The notes under the pieces were generated by a model that worked only from the letters and a program-made list of their open reading frames with translations, was not told the DNA's origin and ran no database searches. From positions 1 through 11,936 of the forward strand of contig DICX01000055.1 of assembly GCA_002417825.1 (NCBI GenBank): DNA of 11,936 nucleotides. Reading direction: 5' to 3'. Shown in pieces: positions 6,996 to 11,936 of the stretch (positions are counted from its first letter, which is position 1; every line of letters starts with the position of its first letter). The stretch comes from Lactobacillus sp. UBA5815. GTDB lineage: Bacteria; Bacillota; Bacilli; Lactobacillales; Lactobacillaceae. A program made the translations under genes and the position numbers.

Positions 6996-7035
6996 ATCAA
7001 TCTTACGATATTATGCGAACACCATCGCAGTAATT
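6990..7035 (-). ncRNA. Fluoride riboswitch aptamer (crcB motif)
   Basis: Read on the minus strand, the aptamer has a P1 hairpin TGCG-ATGGTGTT-CGCA (7029-7014), a linker, a small hairpin ATC-GTAA-GAT (7009-7000), then TGATGACACC (6999-6990). The loop GGTGT can pair with the downstream ACACC to form the pseudoknot that defines this class. Order, spacing and the GATGACACC block agree with known crcB-motif RNAs. It precedes two crcB genes and a terminator, so it should switch on fluoride export when fluoride rises. I did not fold the RNA; the bounds are approximate. Confidence 0.93.
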
Positions 7036-7046
7036 AAGCTGATTTA

Positions 7047-7075
7047 AGTTTACACGATAAATTTTTGTAAGTAAA
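7047..7075 (-). promoter_or_regulatory. Candidate promoter of the crcB operon
   Basis: On the minus strand TTTACT (7070-7075) and TAAACT (7047-7052) are separated by exactly 17 bases. The expected start point falls just upstream of the fluoride aptamer, which fits well. Confidence 0.5.
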
Positions 7076-7114
7076 TAGTGATTTTCCAACTAAAATGACT
7101 CAAGTTGATTTTCA

Positions 7115-7672
7115 TCATTGCGGATAGCGGAAGCAGGAGATTTCATGATCGTTGATCAAACCTGCGGCTTGTAAAAAAGAATAGACCACGACGGGTCCGG
7201 TGAATTGAAACCCATCTTTTTTCATCTGTTTGCTGATCGTTTGAGCCAAGTCATCTGTATTGGGAATTTCGTCATGTGTGGCATAGTGGTGAACGATTGG
7301 CTTAAAGTCAACGAATCGCCAAAGGTAATCATTAAACGAGATGCCTTTTATGGCCAACTTAGAAATGATTTGTGCGTTGTTGATGACAGCATTTAATTTT
7401 CGCCGATTGCGGATGATTGCTGGATTGGCCAAGAGTTCTGGCAATTTATCTTGAAAAGAGCGTACTTTTTGATAATCGAAATGACAAAAAGCAGCGTTAA
7501 AAGCTTGGCGCTTGTTTAAAACGGTTTGCCAACTCAGTCCAGCCTGCATGATCTCCAGCGATAACAATTCGAATAATTTCTGATCGTCATGACAGGGAAC
7601 GCCCCATTCTTGATCATGATATTTTTTTAAGCGTTCATTACCAGAATTTGCCCAAGCACAAGACCGCTGCAT
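7115..7672 (-). CDS. tag: 3-methyladenine DNA glycosylase I
   Basis: Tag removes 3-methyladenine from alkylated DNA as the first step of base excision repair. The 185-residue product has the usual length. The structural zinc site of the family is complete: Cys5 (MQRSCAW), His19 (YHDQEWGVP), and His176 with Cys180 (NDHEISC). Further family blocks are Glu40 before Gln-Ala-Gly-Leu-Ser-Trp (43-48), Ile-Ile-Arg-Asn-Arg-Arg-Lys-Leu (86-93) and Tyr-Ser-Phe-Leu-Gln-Ala-Ala-Gly-Leu (164-172). The ATG has AAGGAG about 9 bases upstream. The gene lies upstream of the crcB operon on the same strand, but the fluoride riboswitch and its promoter separate them. A deleted near-identical tail of this gene occurs at 6087-6174. 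Confidence 0.96.
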   Translation of the reverse strand: MQRSCAWANSGNERLKKYHDQEWGVPCHDDQKLFELLSLEIMQAGLSWQTVLNKRQAFNAAFCHFDYQKVRSFQDKLPELLANPAIIRNRRKLNAVINNAQIISKLAIKGISFNDYLWRFVDFKPIVHHYATHDEIPNTDDLAQTISKQMKKDGFQFTGPVVVYSFLQAAGLINDHEISCFRYPQ

Positions 7673-7758
7673 TATATTTCTCCTTTTTGTGTTTAAGTTA
7701 GCCTATTTTTTGAAGTTTTTGTAGAAAAAATGGCCCCCTTCTTTATTGTTTAAATTTT

Positions 7759-7768
7759 ATGGTACCAT
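7759..7768. promoter_or_regulatory. Candidate operator of the toxin-antitoxin pair
   Basis: A perfect 10-bp palindrome, ATGGTACCAT, lies 6-15 bases upstream of the antitoxin ribosome binding site (GGAGGTGA, 7774-7781), where RelB-type antitoxins usually bind to repress their own operon. I could not place a convincing -35/-10 pair. On the minus strand it falls just inside a TTGAAT that could serve tag, so shared control is possible but speculative. Confidence 0.3.
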
Positions 7769-7786
7769 TCAATGGAGGTGATTATT

Positions 7787-8028
7787 ATGACAAGTCAAGT
7801 GCATTTTAGAATGGATGACAAAGAAAAAAAGACTTTGAATCAGTTCTTAAAAACATTGGTTTGACTCCAGGGGAAGCCTTTAAAATTTTTGCTAAGAAAT
7901 CCATTGAAGTTGGTGGGATTCCTTTTGAAATGTCTCAACCTACTGTTCAGTTAGACAAGGCCATTAAAAGTCGAGACTATATTGAATTTGAACATCCTGA
8001 AGACGGATTGACTTGGTTAAATGACTGA
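7787..8028 (+). pseudogene. RelB/DinJ-type antitoxin gene with a broken reading frame
   Basis: A strong GGAGGTGA site sits 5 bases before the ATG at 7787. The first frame reads MTSQVHFRMDDKEKK and then stops at 7862, giving 25 residues. The rest of an antitoxin continues in the -1 frame: Val-Leu-Lys-Asn-Ile-Gly-Leu-Thr-Pro-Gly-Glu-Ala-Phe-Lys-Ile-Phe-Ala-Lys-Lys, then Gly-Gly-Ile-Pro-Phe-Glu-Met, to a TGA at 8026-8028. LTPGEAFKIFAKK and GGIPFEM are typical of the RelB/DinJ family, so both halves belong to one gene of about 80 residues. The -1 frame has a stop at 7816-7818, so the frame change must lie between 7819 and 7861. Within that interval is a run of seven A's (7824-7830) forming A-AAA-AAG in phase. 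Eight A's would restore the frame. Mutation, a sequencing error and recoding are all possible. The end overlaps the toxin start by 8 bases. Confidence 0.85.
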
Positions 8029-8287
8029 ATATGTTTATAAACCAGCCTTCGAACGCCAGTTCAAAAAGCATTATAAAAGCGTCTTAAAAGGTGGGCGTTA
8101 TCATAAAAAAGGCTTTGAGAAGGTTTATAAAAAATTGCTTTGTGATGAGCCATTGGAGCCGCATTATAATGACCATCTCTTGGTCAATCGCAAACCAGAG
8201 CGAGATCTGCACATTAAGCCTGATTGGCTGTTGATTTACAGATACGATGGCGAATTTGTTTGGTTTATCGATACTGGATCACATTAA
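8021..8287 (+). CDS. YafQ-family mRNA interferase toxin of a RelB-type pair
   Basis: YafQ toxins are small ribosome-dependent RNases that cut mRNA when freed from their antitoxin. This 88-residue protein keeps the residues known to matter in E. coli YafQ: the His of Tyr-Asn-Asp-His (about 50), His-Ile-Lys-Pro-Asp-Trp (about 63-68), and the last His in Asp-Thr-Gly-Ser-His at the very C terminus. It ends there, four to five residues earlier than E. coli YafQ, with the catalytic His as last residue. The ATG overlaps the antitoxin stop (ATGACTGA) and has no ribosome binding site of its own, so translation should depend on ribosomes finishing the antitoxin in the -1 frame. If the antitoxin frame is truly broken, toxin translation should also drop. 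A strong terminator follows. Confidence 0.88.
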   Translation: MTEYVYKPAFERQFKKHYKSVLKGGRYHKKGFEKVYKKLLCDEPLEPHYNDHLLVNRKPERDLHIKPDWLLIYRYDGEFVWFIDTGSH

Positions 8288-8306
8288 GATCTTTTCAACT
8301 AAGTAT

Positions 8307-8343
8307 CAAAAACGAGAGACTTATGATGAGTCTCTCGTTTTTG
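8307..8343. terminator. Intrinsic terminator after the toxin gene
   Basis: The perfect stem CAAAAACGAGAGACT with AGTCTCTCGTTTTTG, around a 7-base loop, has A and T tracts on its two sides, so it can end the plus-strand toxin operon and possibly minus-strand transcripts from the GNAT gene. The 107 bases up to 8450 hold only small inverted repeats (TTGATT/AATCAA near 8342 and TTGATC/GATCAA near 8421). Confidence 0.92.
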
Positions 8344-8450
8344 ATTGAAATCAATTTGATTAAATTTTTTCTACTCGCCGTATTTTAAACTTGAATCGAC
8401 TAAATCATGGGGCTTCACTTGATCGTCCTGATCAAAATTTGAAAATGCCG

Positions 8451-8912
8451 CTAGATTCTTTTTTGCATGATGATATCCGTTGCTTTGAGCCCTAATTTTT
8501 CATAAACATGAATGGCTCTTGGATTGTTTCCAAAGACATGCAGCTGCAAAAATTTATAGCCGTGTTTTTTCATTTCTTTTTCGGCAAGAATGATGGCTTT
8601 TGTCCCCAATCCTTGATTCTGAAAAGTGGGATAGATCAAAATATCATAAATAAAAGCAATTTCAGGATTCCCGCGATAGGTGGCTAGCCAAATACGGCCT
8701 TTGACCTTATCGTCATCTTGAATGGTATAAAGATAATTCTCTTTTGTCGCGAGCCCTAATGGCAATAAATGCTGGTATTCTGCTTCAGCGTTTTTGATGG
8801 CCTCAGACAGTGGGATGTGTTCGGTTTGCTGCTTTTCTTTGGCATAAGCTTGTATCGTTTTTTGACTGTAATCCGAAAATTCTTTTGCCGTCATTTTTTG
8901 TAAAGTGATCAT
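8451..8912 (-). CDS. GNAT family N-acetyltransferase
   Basis: The 153-residue product has the GNAT fold pattern. An acetyl-CoA binding motif A runs at about 87-107 with the pyrophosphate loop Gln-Asn-Gln-Gly-Leu-Gly (98-103). A motif B region follows, Leu-His-Val-Phe-Gly-Asn-Asn-Pro-Arg-Ala (124-133), then Tyr-Glu-Lys-Leu-Gly-Leu (137-142). Such enzymes move an acetyl group to an amine of a small molecule, peptide or protein; nothing here identifies the acceptor. The N-terminal 60 residues are charged and predicted helical. The ATG at 8912 has AGAGG about 7 bases upstream. It lies downstream of rsgA on the same strand, but an inverted repeat lies between them, so it may be a separate unit. 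Confidence 0.9.
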   Translation of the reverse strand: MITLQKMTAKEFSDYSQKTIQAYAKEKQQTEHIPLSEAIKNAEAEYQHLLPLGLATKENYLYTIQDDDKVKGRIWLATYRGNPEIAFIYDILIYPTFQNQGLGTKAIILAEKEMKKHGYKFLQLHVFGNNPRAIHVYEKLGLKATDIIMQKRI

Positions 8913-8973
8913 TGTTTTTCCTCTATTAATTTTCCAAAGTTGCGTTAAAACCCATTTTCCTAGGCAACGTTAA

Positions 8974-9032
8974 AGTGAAAATTTTCGTCCGTGATGACCT
9001 TTTTTAAAAGATAAGCGTCATCAATTTTCACT
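8974..9032. repeat. Long imperfect inverted repeat after rsgA, possible terminator
   Basis: AGTGAAAATT (8974-8983) pairs with AATTTTCACT (9023-9032), and inside it GATGAC (8993-8998) pairs with GTCATC (9017-9022). The right arms are contiguous, while the left arms are split by a 9-base bulge. It overlaps the rsgA stop codon. On the minus strand it is followed by only a short T stretch, so it is a weak terminator at best. Confidence 0.55.
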
Positions 9033-10059
9033 ACAATAGTGGTTTTTGATAGTTCTTCTTACGCAATGTCTCTTTTTTGCCTTTTGCTTTTTGAGTTAAT
9101 TTTTTAGCAACCTTGGCAGCCATATAATTTTTGGTTGCTTGGCTCTCTTTTTTTAATTCGAGATATTGCTGATAAACTTTTTGGGATAACATGCCGTTAG
9201 ATATTGCGGCTTTTACGGCACAGCCCGGTTCTTGAGTATGTGTGCAATCATGGAATCGACATTTTTGGGCCAATGTGGTTATTTCTGGAAAAATGAGGGA
9301 CAGATCGTTGGGGCTCACACCAACACTTTTAACGCCCGGTGTATCGATCAAAATGAAATCACCGTCGTGAATCGGAATCAACCGGGAGCTGGTTGTCGTG
9401 TGGCGGCCTTTGTCCGTTTTGTCACTGATGGTTTTGGTTGTCATGACTTCTTTTTGTGCTACAGCATTGATCAAAGTCGATTTCCCGACACCGGAGTTTC
9501 CATAGAAAGATACGGTTTGCCCAGGCAGAATGCTGCTTTTTAAGGATTCGATCCCTGTGCCAGAATAGGATGAGGTGCAAAAAACGGGTATTTTAAAGTC
9601 ATCGCTTAGTTGCGTTGCTAATTTGAGACTGTCTGGATTGAGATCTGATTTGGTCAATACGAGAGCCGTCTGATATTCGGGCTTGATAAAAGCATAAAGA
9701 TAGCGCTTGATCCGTGAGCTTTTAAAATTTTTATTCATCGAGATGCAGATAAAAAGACGATCGATATTGCTGGCAGCGGCTTTTTCTTCAGTATGGAAGC
9801 CTTCTCCTGCTAATCGATTCAGTGTGCTGTAACGTGGCAGCTGTGATTCGATCAAATCAAAATCGATTTGGGGGTTCAATACGACCCAATCACCGACTAA
9901 AAAAGTTTTGTCTCGTTGTTTAGGTATCGCGTTGACTTCGGTACCATCAAGATGCATGACTTTATACACTCCAGAAGCATTGAGAGAAATCCTCCCTAAT
10001 GTTTCTGGCTCGTTTTCTATCTTTTCATGAATTTTGTAAGTTTCTAAACCTAATGACAT
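9031..10059 (-). CDS. rsgA: Ribosome small subunit maturation GTPase RsgA (YjeQ/YloQ family)
   Basis: RsgA is a GTPase that checks and releases assembly factors during late 30S subunit maturation. The 342-residue product shows the circularly permuted G-motif order of the family: an N-terminal OB-like domain (about 20-75), G4 Thr-Lys-Ser-Asp (136-139), G5 near Cys-Thr-Ser-Ser (161-164), G1 Gly-Asn-Ser-Gly-Val-Gly-Lys-Ser-Thr (187-195), Arg-His-Thr-Thr-Thr (219-223) and G3 Asp-Thr-Pro-Gly (239-242). A zinc site follows (Cys267, Cys272, His274, Cys280 in the Cys-x-His-x-x-Glu-Pro-x-Cys pattern). A very basic tail of about 30 residues ends the protein. AGGAGA lies about 6 bases before the ATG. 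At over 340 residues it is longer than the roughly 300-residue RsgA usual in Firmicutes and is not beside a PASTA-kinase cluster, so it may be a second paralog. Confidence 0.93.
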   Translation of the reverse strand: MSLGLETYKIHEKIENEPETLGRISLNASGVYKVMHLDGTEVNAIPKQRDKTFLVGDWVVLNPQIDFDLIESQLPRYSTLNRLAGEGFHTEEKAAASNIDRLFICISMNKNFKSSRIKRYLYAFIKPEYQTALVLTKSDLNPDSLKLATQLSDDFKIPVFCTSSYSGTGIESLKSSILPGQTVSFYGNSGVGKSTLINAVAQKEVMTTKTISDKTDKGRHTTTSSRLIPIHDGDFILIDTPGVKSVGVSPNDLSLIFPEITTLAQKCRFHDCTHTQEPGCAVKAAISNGMLSQKVYQQYLELKKESQATKNYMAAKVAKKLTQKAKGKKETLRKKNYQKPLL

Positions 10060-10210
10060 GCTTTTCTCCTATAAAATCGTTTTGAGTTCAATATTAGCTT
10101 TCGCTTTTAAATCATAGTTGCGTTATCGGTGACGTTGCGGACATCGTGATTGTAGATAAAAGTTTAAAAGTGTGTTTAAACCGTGTATCATCAAAAGAAA
10201 CTGATAATAT

Positions 10211-10219
10211 TGCTAGAAT
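10211..10219 (+). promoter_or_regulatory. Candidate extended -10 promoter of the hydrolase gene
   Basis: TGCTAGAAT matches the extended -10 form TGn-TATAAT, about 70 bases before the hydrolase start; no good -35 precedes it. The rest of the 230-base space between rsgA and this gene shows no other clear signal. Confidence 0.4.
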
Positions 10220-10289
10220 TGAATCGTTGTAATCCCAAAATGCCCATGTCTCATAAACTGCTCAGATCGTATAAAGGAGAAATCGTATC

Positions 10290-11096
10290 ATGGCAGATAA
10301 AAAAATATTCGTTCAAAAAATTGGTTCTGGTTTTCCTATTTTGATGCTGCATGGTTTTCCATTAGATCATCAGTCTTTGCTTCCTTTGGAATCTTGTTTT
10401 TCCCAACAATCTGGTTGGCAGCGGATTTATATCGATCTTCCAGGATTGGGTCAGAGCCAAAAGGGGTTTCAAATCAAATCAGCGACAGATGTTCTAGATG
10501 CCCTTGTTGAATTTATTAATCAAGAGTTGGGAGATCAGCCATTTGCCATAGTGGGCTATTCATTTGGCGGTTACTTAGCTTCCGCGTTAGCAGAAGCATT
10601 TGGTCAGCAGATCAAATCATTGTTCTTGCTAGCTCCTGAAACGATTGCAGAAGATAGTGGTCGAACTTTGCCTACTAAACATATTTATCATGTTTCGGAT
10701 TTACCGCAAAACGCAACCCAAAATGAGATTACTGCCTATAAAGTGACTGCAACGATTGAAAGCGCTGAAAATTTCGAGTCGTTTAAAAAGTATATTTTGC
10801 CGGGATTGATGAGTAATGGTGGAAATCCAATACTCAACGATTTGGGTGAGAATCCTAAACTTCCGAAAGAACCAGAACGATACTTGAATAAATATTGCCA
10901 ACCAACGACGATCGTTGTTGGGAAAAACGACAACATGGTGGGATATGAAGATTCATTTAATTTGTACAAAGCCCTAACTAACGCGGTTTACATTTCATTG
11001 CCAAAAGCTGGACATACGCTTCATCTTGACCAGCCCCGATTGTTCAATTTAGTATTTACCACGTGGCTGGCAGATTTGAAAGAAATCAAAGGCTGA
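10290..11096 (+). CDS. Alpha/beta hydrolase
   Basis: The 268-residue product is a classic single-domain alpha/beta hydrolase without signal peptide, so probably cytoplasmic. His-Gly-Phe-Pro (21-24) forms the oxyanion region, and Gly-Tyr-Ser-Phe-Gly-Gly (89-94) is the nucleophile elbow with Ser91. Asp214 (Gly-Lys-Asn-Asp-Asn) and His242 (Ala-Gly-His-Thr-Leu) complete the likely triad. A lid region of about 60 residues lies at 125-185. Enzymes with this layout hydrolyse esters or related bonds; the substrate cannot be told from sequence. AAGGAG lies about 10 bases upstream of the ATG. It is a single-gene unit between the divergent rsgA and a strong terminator. Base composition is lower in G+C than in the left part of the window, like its neighbours. 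Confidence 0.9.
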   Translation: MADKKIFVQKIGSGFPILMLHGFPLDHQSLLPLESCFSQQSGWQRIYIDLPGLGQSQKGFQIKSATDVLDALVEFINQELGDQPFAIVGYSFGGYLASALAEAFGQQIKSLFLLAPETIAEDSGRTLPTKHIYHVSDLPQNATQNEITAYKVTATIESAENFESFKKYILPGLMSNGGNPILNDLGENPKLPKEPERYLNKYCQPTTIVVGKNDNMVGYEDSFNLYKALTNAVYISLPKAGHTLHLDQPRLFNLVFTTWLADLKEIKG

Positions 11097-11177
11097 CAAG
11101 TGATTTATGTCGTTTTATTGCAGATGATGTTAGGCATTTGTGGAAAACCTTATTGGGATCAAAGACAGTTTCATGAT

Positions 11178-11215
11178 GAACAGATCGAAATTGAATCGAT
11201 CTGTTCTTTATTTTT
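11178..11215 (+). terminator. Intrinsic terminator after the hydrolase gene
   Basis: A perfect 11-bp stem (GAACAGATCGA with TCGATCTGTTC) with a 7-base loop is followed by TTTATTTTT, about 80 bases after the hydrolase stop. Confidence 0.9.
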
Positions 11216-11264
11216 GGGAGGTATCGCACGATAATATTCAAAAGCCACCTCAAATTAGGTCACC

Positions 11265-11513
11265 TTACGATATTTTGTAATAGAGGTTATCTACCTTATT
11301 TTGCAGAAGCGGTGCGATGACGATCATCAAGACCATACAGATTGCAAAGAAGACAAGATTGTAGAGACTGCTCCAAAACGGCCAAAATGGTTTAGACAAT
11401 TCGACAAATATCAGTAACCCAATGCAGTCAGCAATAAATTCAAGCAGTTTCAATACCATGGGCTTTTTGGGATGATTGCTGGTTGTATTTTGTAAAATTT
11501 CTTTTTTTGCCAT
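11265..11513 (-). CDS. Small two-helix membrane protein of unknown function
   Basis: I do not recognise the family. The 82-residue product has a polar N-terminal part of about 18 residues (MAKKEILQNTTSNHPKKP), a helix at about 22-40, an aromatic connecting stretch (Pro-Phe-Trp-Pro-Phe-Trp), a second helix at about 50-69, and a polar C-terminal tail. The start is well supported by AAGGAGG 8 bases before the ATG, and a good promoter lies about 110 bases upstream, so it is likely a real gene. The basic N terminus and the helix pair suggest that both ends are cytoplasmic. Its neighbours give no hint of its job. The decayed membrane protein at 5786-5995 has a similar two-helix plan, but I saw no clear sequence match. 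Confidence 0.7.
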   Translation of the reverse strand: MAKKEILQNTTSNHPKKPMVLKLLEFIADCIGLLIFVELSKPFWPFWSSLYNLVFFAICMVLMIVIAPLLQNKVDNLYYKIS

Positions 11514-11549
11514 AGTGACCGCCTCCTTTATGATTGTTTTCGCCTTGTT

Positions 11550-11585
11550 GCAGGTGAGCTTTAAGTTTAATGTCGTTCGACCTGC
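11550..11585 (-). promoter_or_regulatory. Leader hairpin upstream of the small membrane protein
   Basis: The approximately 100-base leader predicted from the promoter below contains GCAGGT and ACCTGC arms separated by 24 bases. The stem is only 6 bp and is about 20 bases from the ribosome binding site, so a regulatory role is only a possibility. Confidence 0.25.
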
Positions 11586-11622
11586 CGGCTATTTGAGAGT
11601 TGTAGTTTACTCGTATGGCTTG

Positions 11623-11651
11623 ATTATATTTGGACTCAAGTTAAAAGTAAA
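11623..11651 (-). promoter_or_regulatory. Promoter of the small membrane protein gene
   Basis: On the minus strand a perfect TATAAT (11623-11628) lies exactly 17 bases after TTTACT (11646-11651). It points toward the gene starting at 11513 and predicts a leader of about 100 bases. Confidence 0.6.
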
Positions 11652-11870
11652 TGCCTATTTATTATTTTTATTTAATAGCTTTTCCTATATCGATTTCAGC
11701 TTAAATAGTCTTTGAATCGGGCATCAAAATGAGCTGATCTCACCTGCTAATGATCGTTGAATCAGACTTAATCATAAAATAATTATGAGAATATGAATTT
11801 TTACTGCTGCATGAGTTGGATCAGTGATTGAAACTGTTTTTTAGTATTTTAGATTTTGAAGAAACATTTG
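11652..11870. other. Non-coding AT-rich stretch with no recognised gene
   Basis: I see no supported gene on either strand between the promoter of the small membrane protein and the palindrome near the edge. The only structure noted is a small inverted repeat (TCATAA, 5 bases, TTATGA) near 11774-11790. An open frame at 11476-11715 on the plus strand has no ribosome binding site and lies over the opposite gene and its promoter. Confidence 0.6.
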
Positions 11871-11917
11871 TTGACAATATGTGTTAACATGCTAATAATT
11901 AGCATGTTAACTATAAT
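11871..11917 (+). promoter_or_regulatory. Promoter region overlaid by a 29-bp perfect palindrome (candidate operator)
   Basis: A perfect TTGACA (11871-11876) is followed 16-17 bases later by TAATAA/AATAAT (11893-11899), and a perfect TATAAT occurs at 11912-11917. Between and over these lies a 29-bp perfect inverted repeat (11883-11911). Its two 14-base arms, GTTAACATGCTAAT and its reverse complement, are separated by one A. Such a placement is typical of a dimeric repressor site, for example of the MarR or TetR family, controlling a gene to the right of the window. The regulator cannot be named from this. Confidence 0.6.
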
Positions 11918-11936
11918 GAACACAGCATTATTTTTT

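Noticed and set aside
7205..7396. Plus-strand open frame within tag
   Set aside because: It lies opposite the well-supported tag gene and has no ribosome binding site.
9232..9543. Plus-strand open frame within rsgA
   Set aside because: It is antisense to conserved GTPase motifs and has no start signals.
11476..11715. Plus-strand 79-codon frame near the right edge
   Set aside because: It overlaps the start, the ribosome binding site and the promoter of the minus-strand small membrane protein and lacks its own site.
1..11936. CRISPR array, insertion sequence or prophage
   Set aside because: No regularly spaced repeats, transposase, integrase or phage-type genes were found in reading both strands.

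Overview
The window reads as chromosomal DNA of a low-to-moderate GC Gram-positive bacterium of the family Lactobacillaceae. The reasons are strong AGGAGG-type ribosome binding sites, compact intrinsic terminators, riboswitch-plus-terminator control of ion transporters, and the types of TrpS, ComEB-like deaminase, Tag, RsgA and RelB/YafQ proteins. I cannot resolve the genus. No rRNA, tRNA, CRISPR array or intact insertion sequence was seen.

Left part (1-5780). A partial SRAP (HMCES/YedK-type) gene runs off the left edge on the minus strand. Divergent from it is a plus-strand series: trpS (tryptophanyl-tRNA synthetase), a ComEB-like dCMP deaminase, and a small membrane-anchored protein with a TPM-like extracytoplasmic domain whose start overlaps the deaminase. 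Then comes an M-box magnesium riboswitch with its own terminator, followed by mgtA, a Mg2+-importing P-type ATPase. This part looks richer in G+C than the rest, and a strong terminator closes it.

Middle part (5780-8345). This is a patchwork. It holds a frameshifted remnant of a small membrane protein gene and an approximately 90-bp scar of a second tag copy. Next is a fluoride module on the minus strand: a fluoride riboswitch, a terminator and two overlapping crcB/fluC genes. An intact tag gene (3-methyladenine DNA glycosylase I) follows, and divergent from it a RelB/YafQ-type toxin-antitoxin pair. The toxin keeps its catalytic residues, but the antitoxin reading frame is broken. The break lies in a short interval holding seven A's, which form an A-AAA-AAG heptamer in the phase used for -1 frameshifting.

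Right part (8345-11936). A GNAT acetyltransferase and an RsgA-type circularly permuted GTPase are on the minus strand. An alpha/beta hydrolase with its own terminator is on the plus strand. A small two-helix membrane protein is on the minus strand. The right edge carries a promoter-like sequence overlaid by a perfect 29-bp palindrome, probably the operator of a gene just outside the window.

The functional themes are ion homeostasis under riboswitch control (Mg2+ import, F- export), repair or shielding of damaged DNA (SRAP, Tag) and housekeeping (TrpS, dCMP deaminase, RsgA). I see no clearly new multi-gene system. The items most worth following up are the antitoxin frame break at a slippery sequence, the tag scar flanking the fluoride module, and the edge palindrome.
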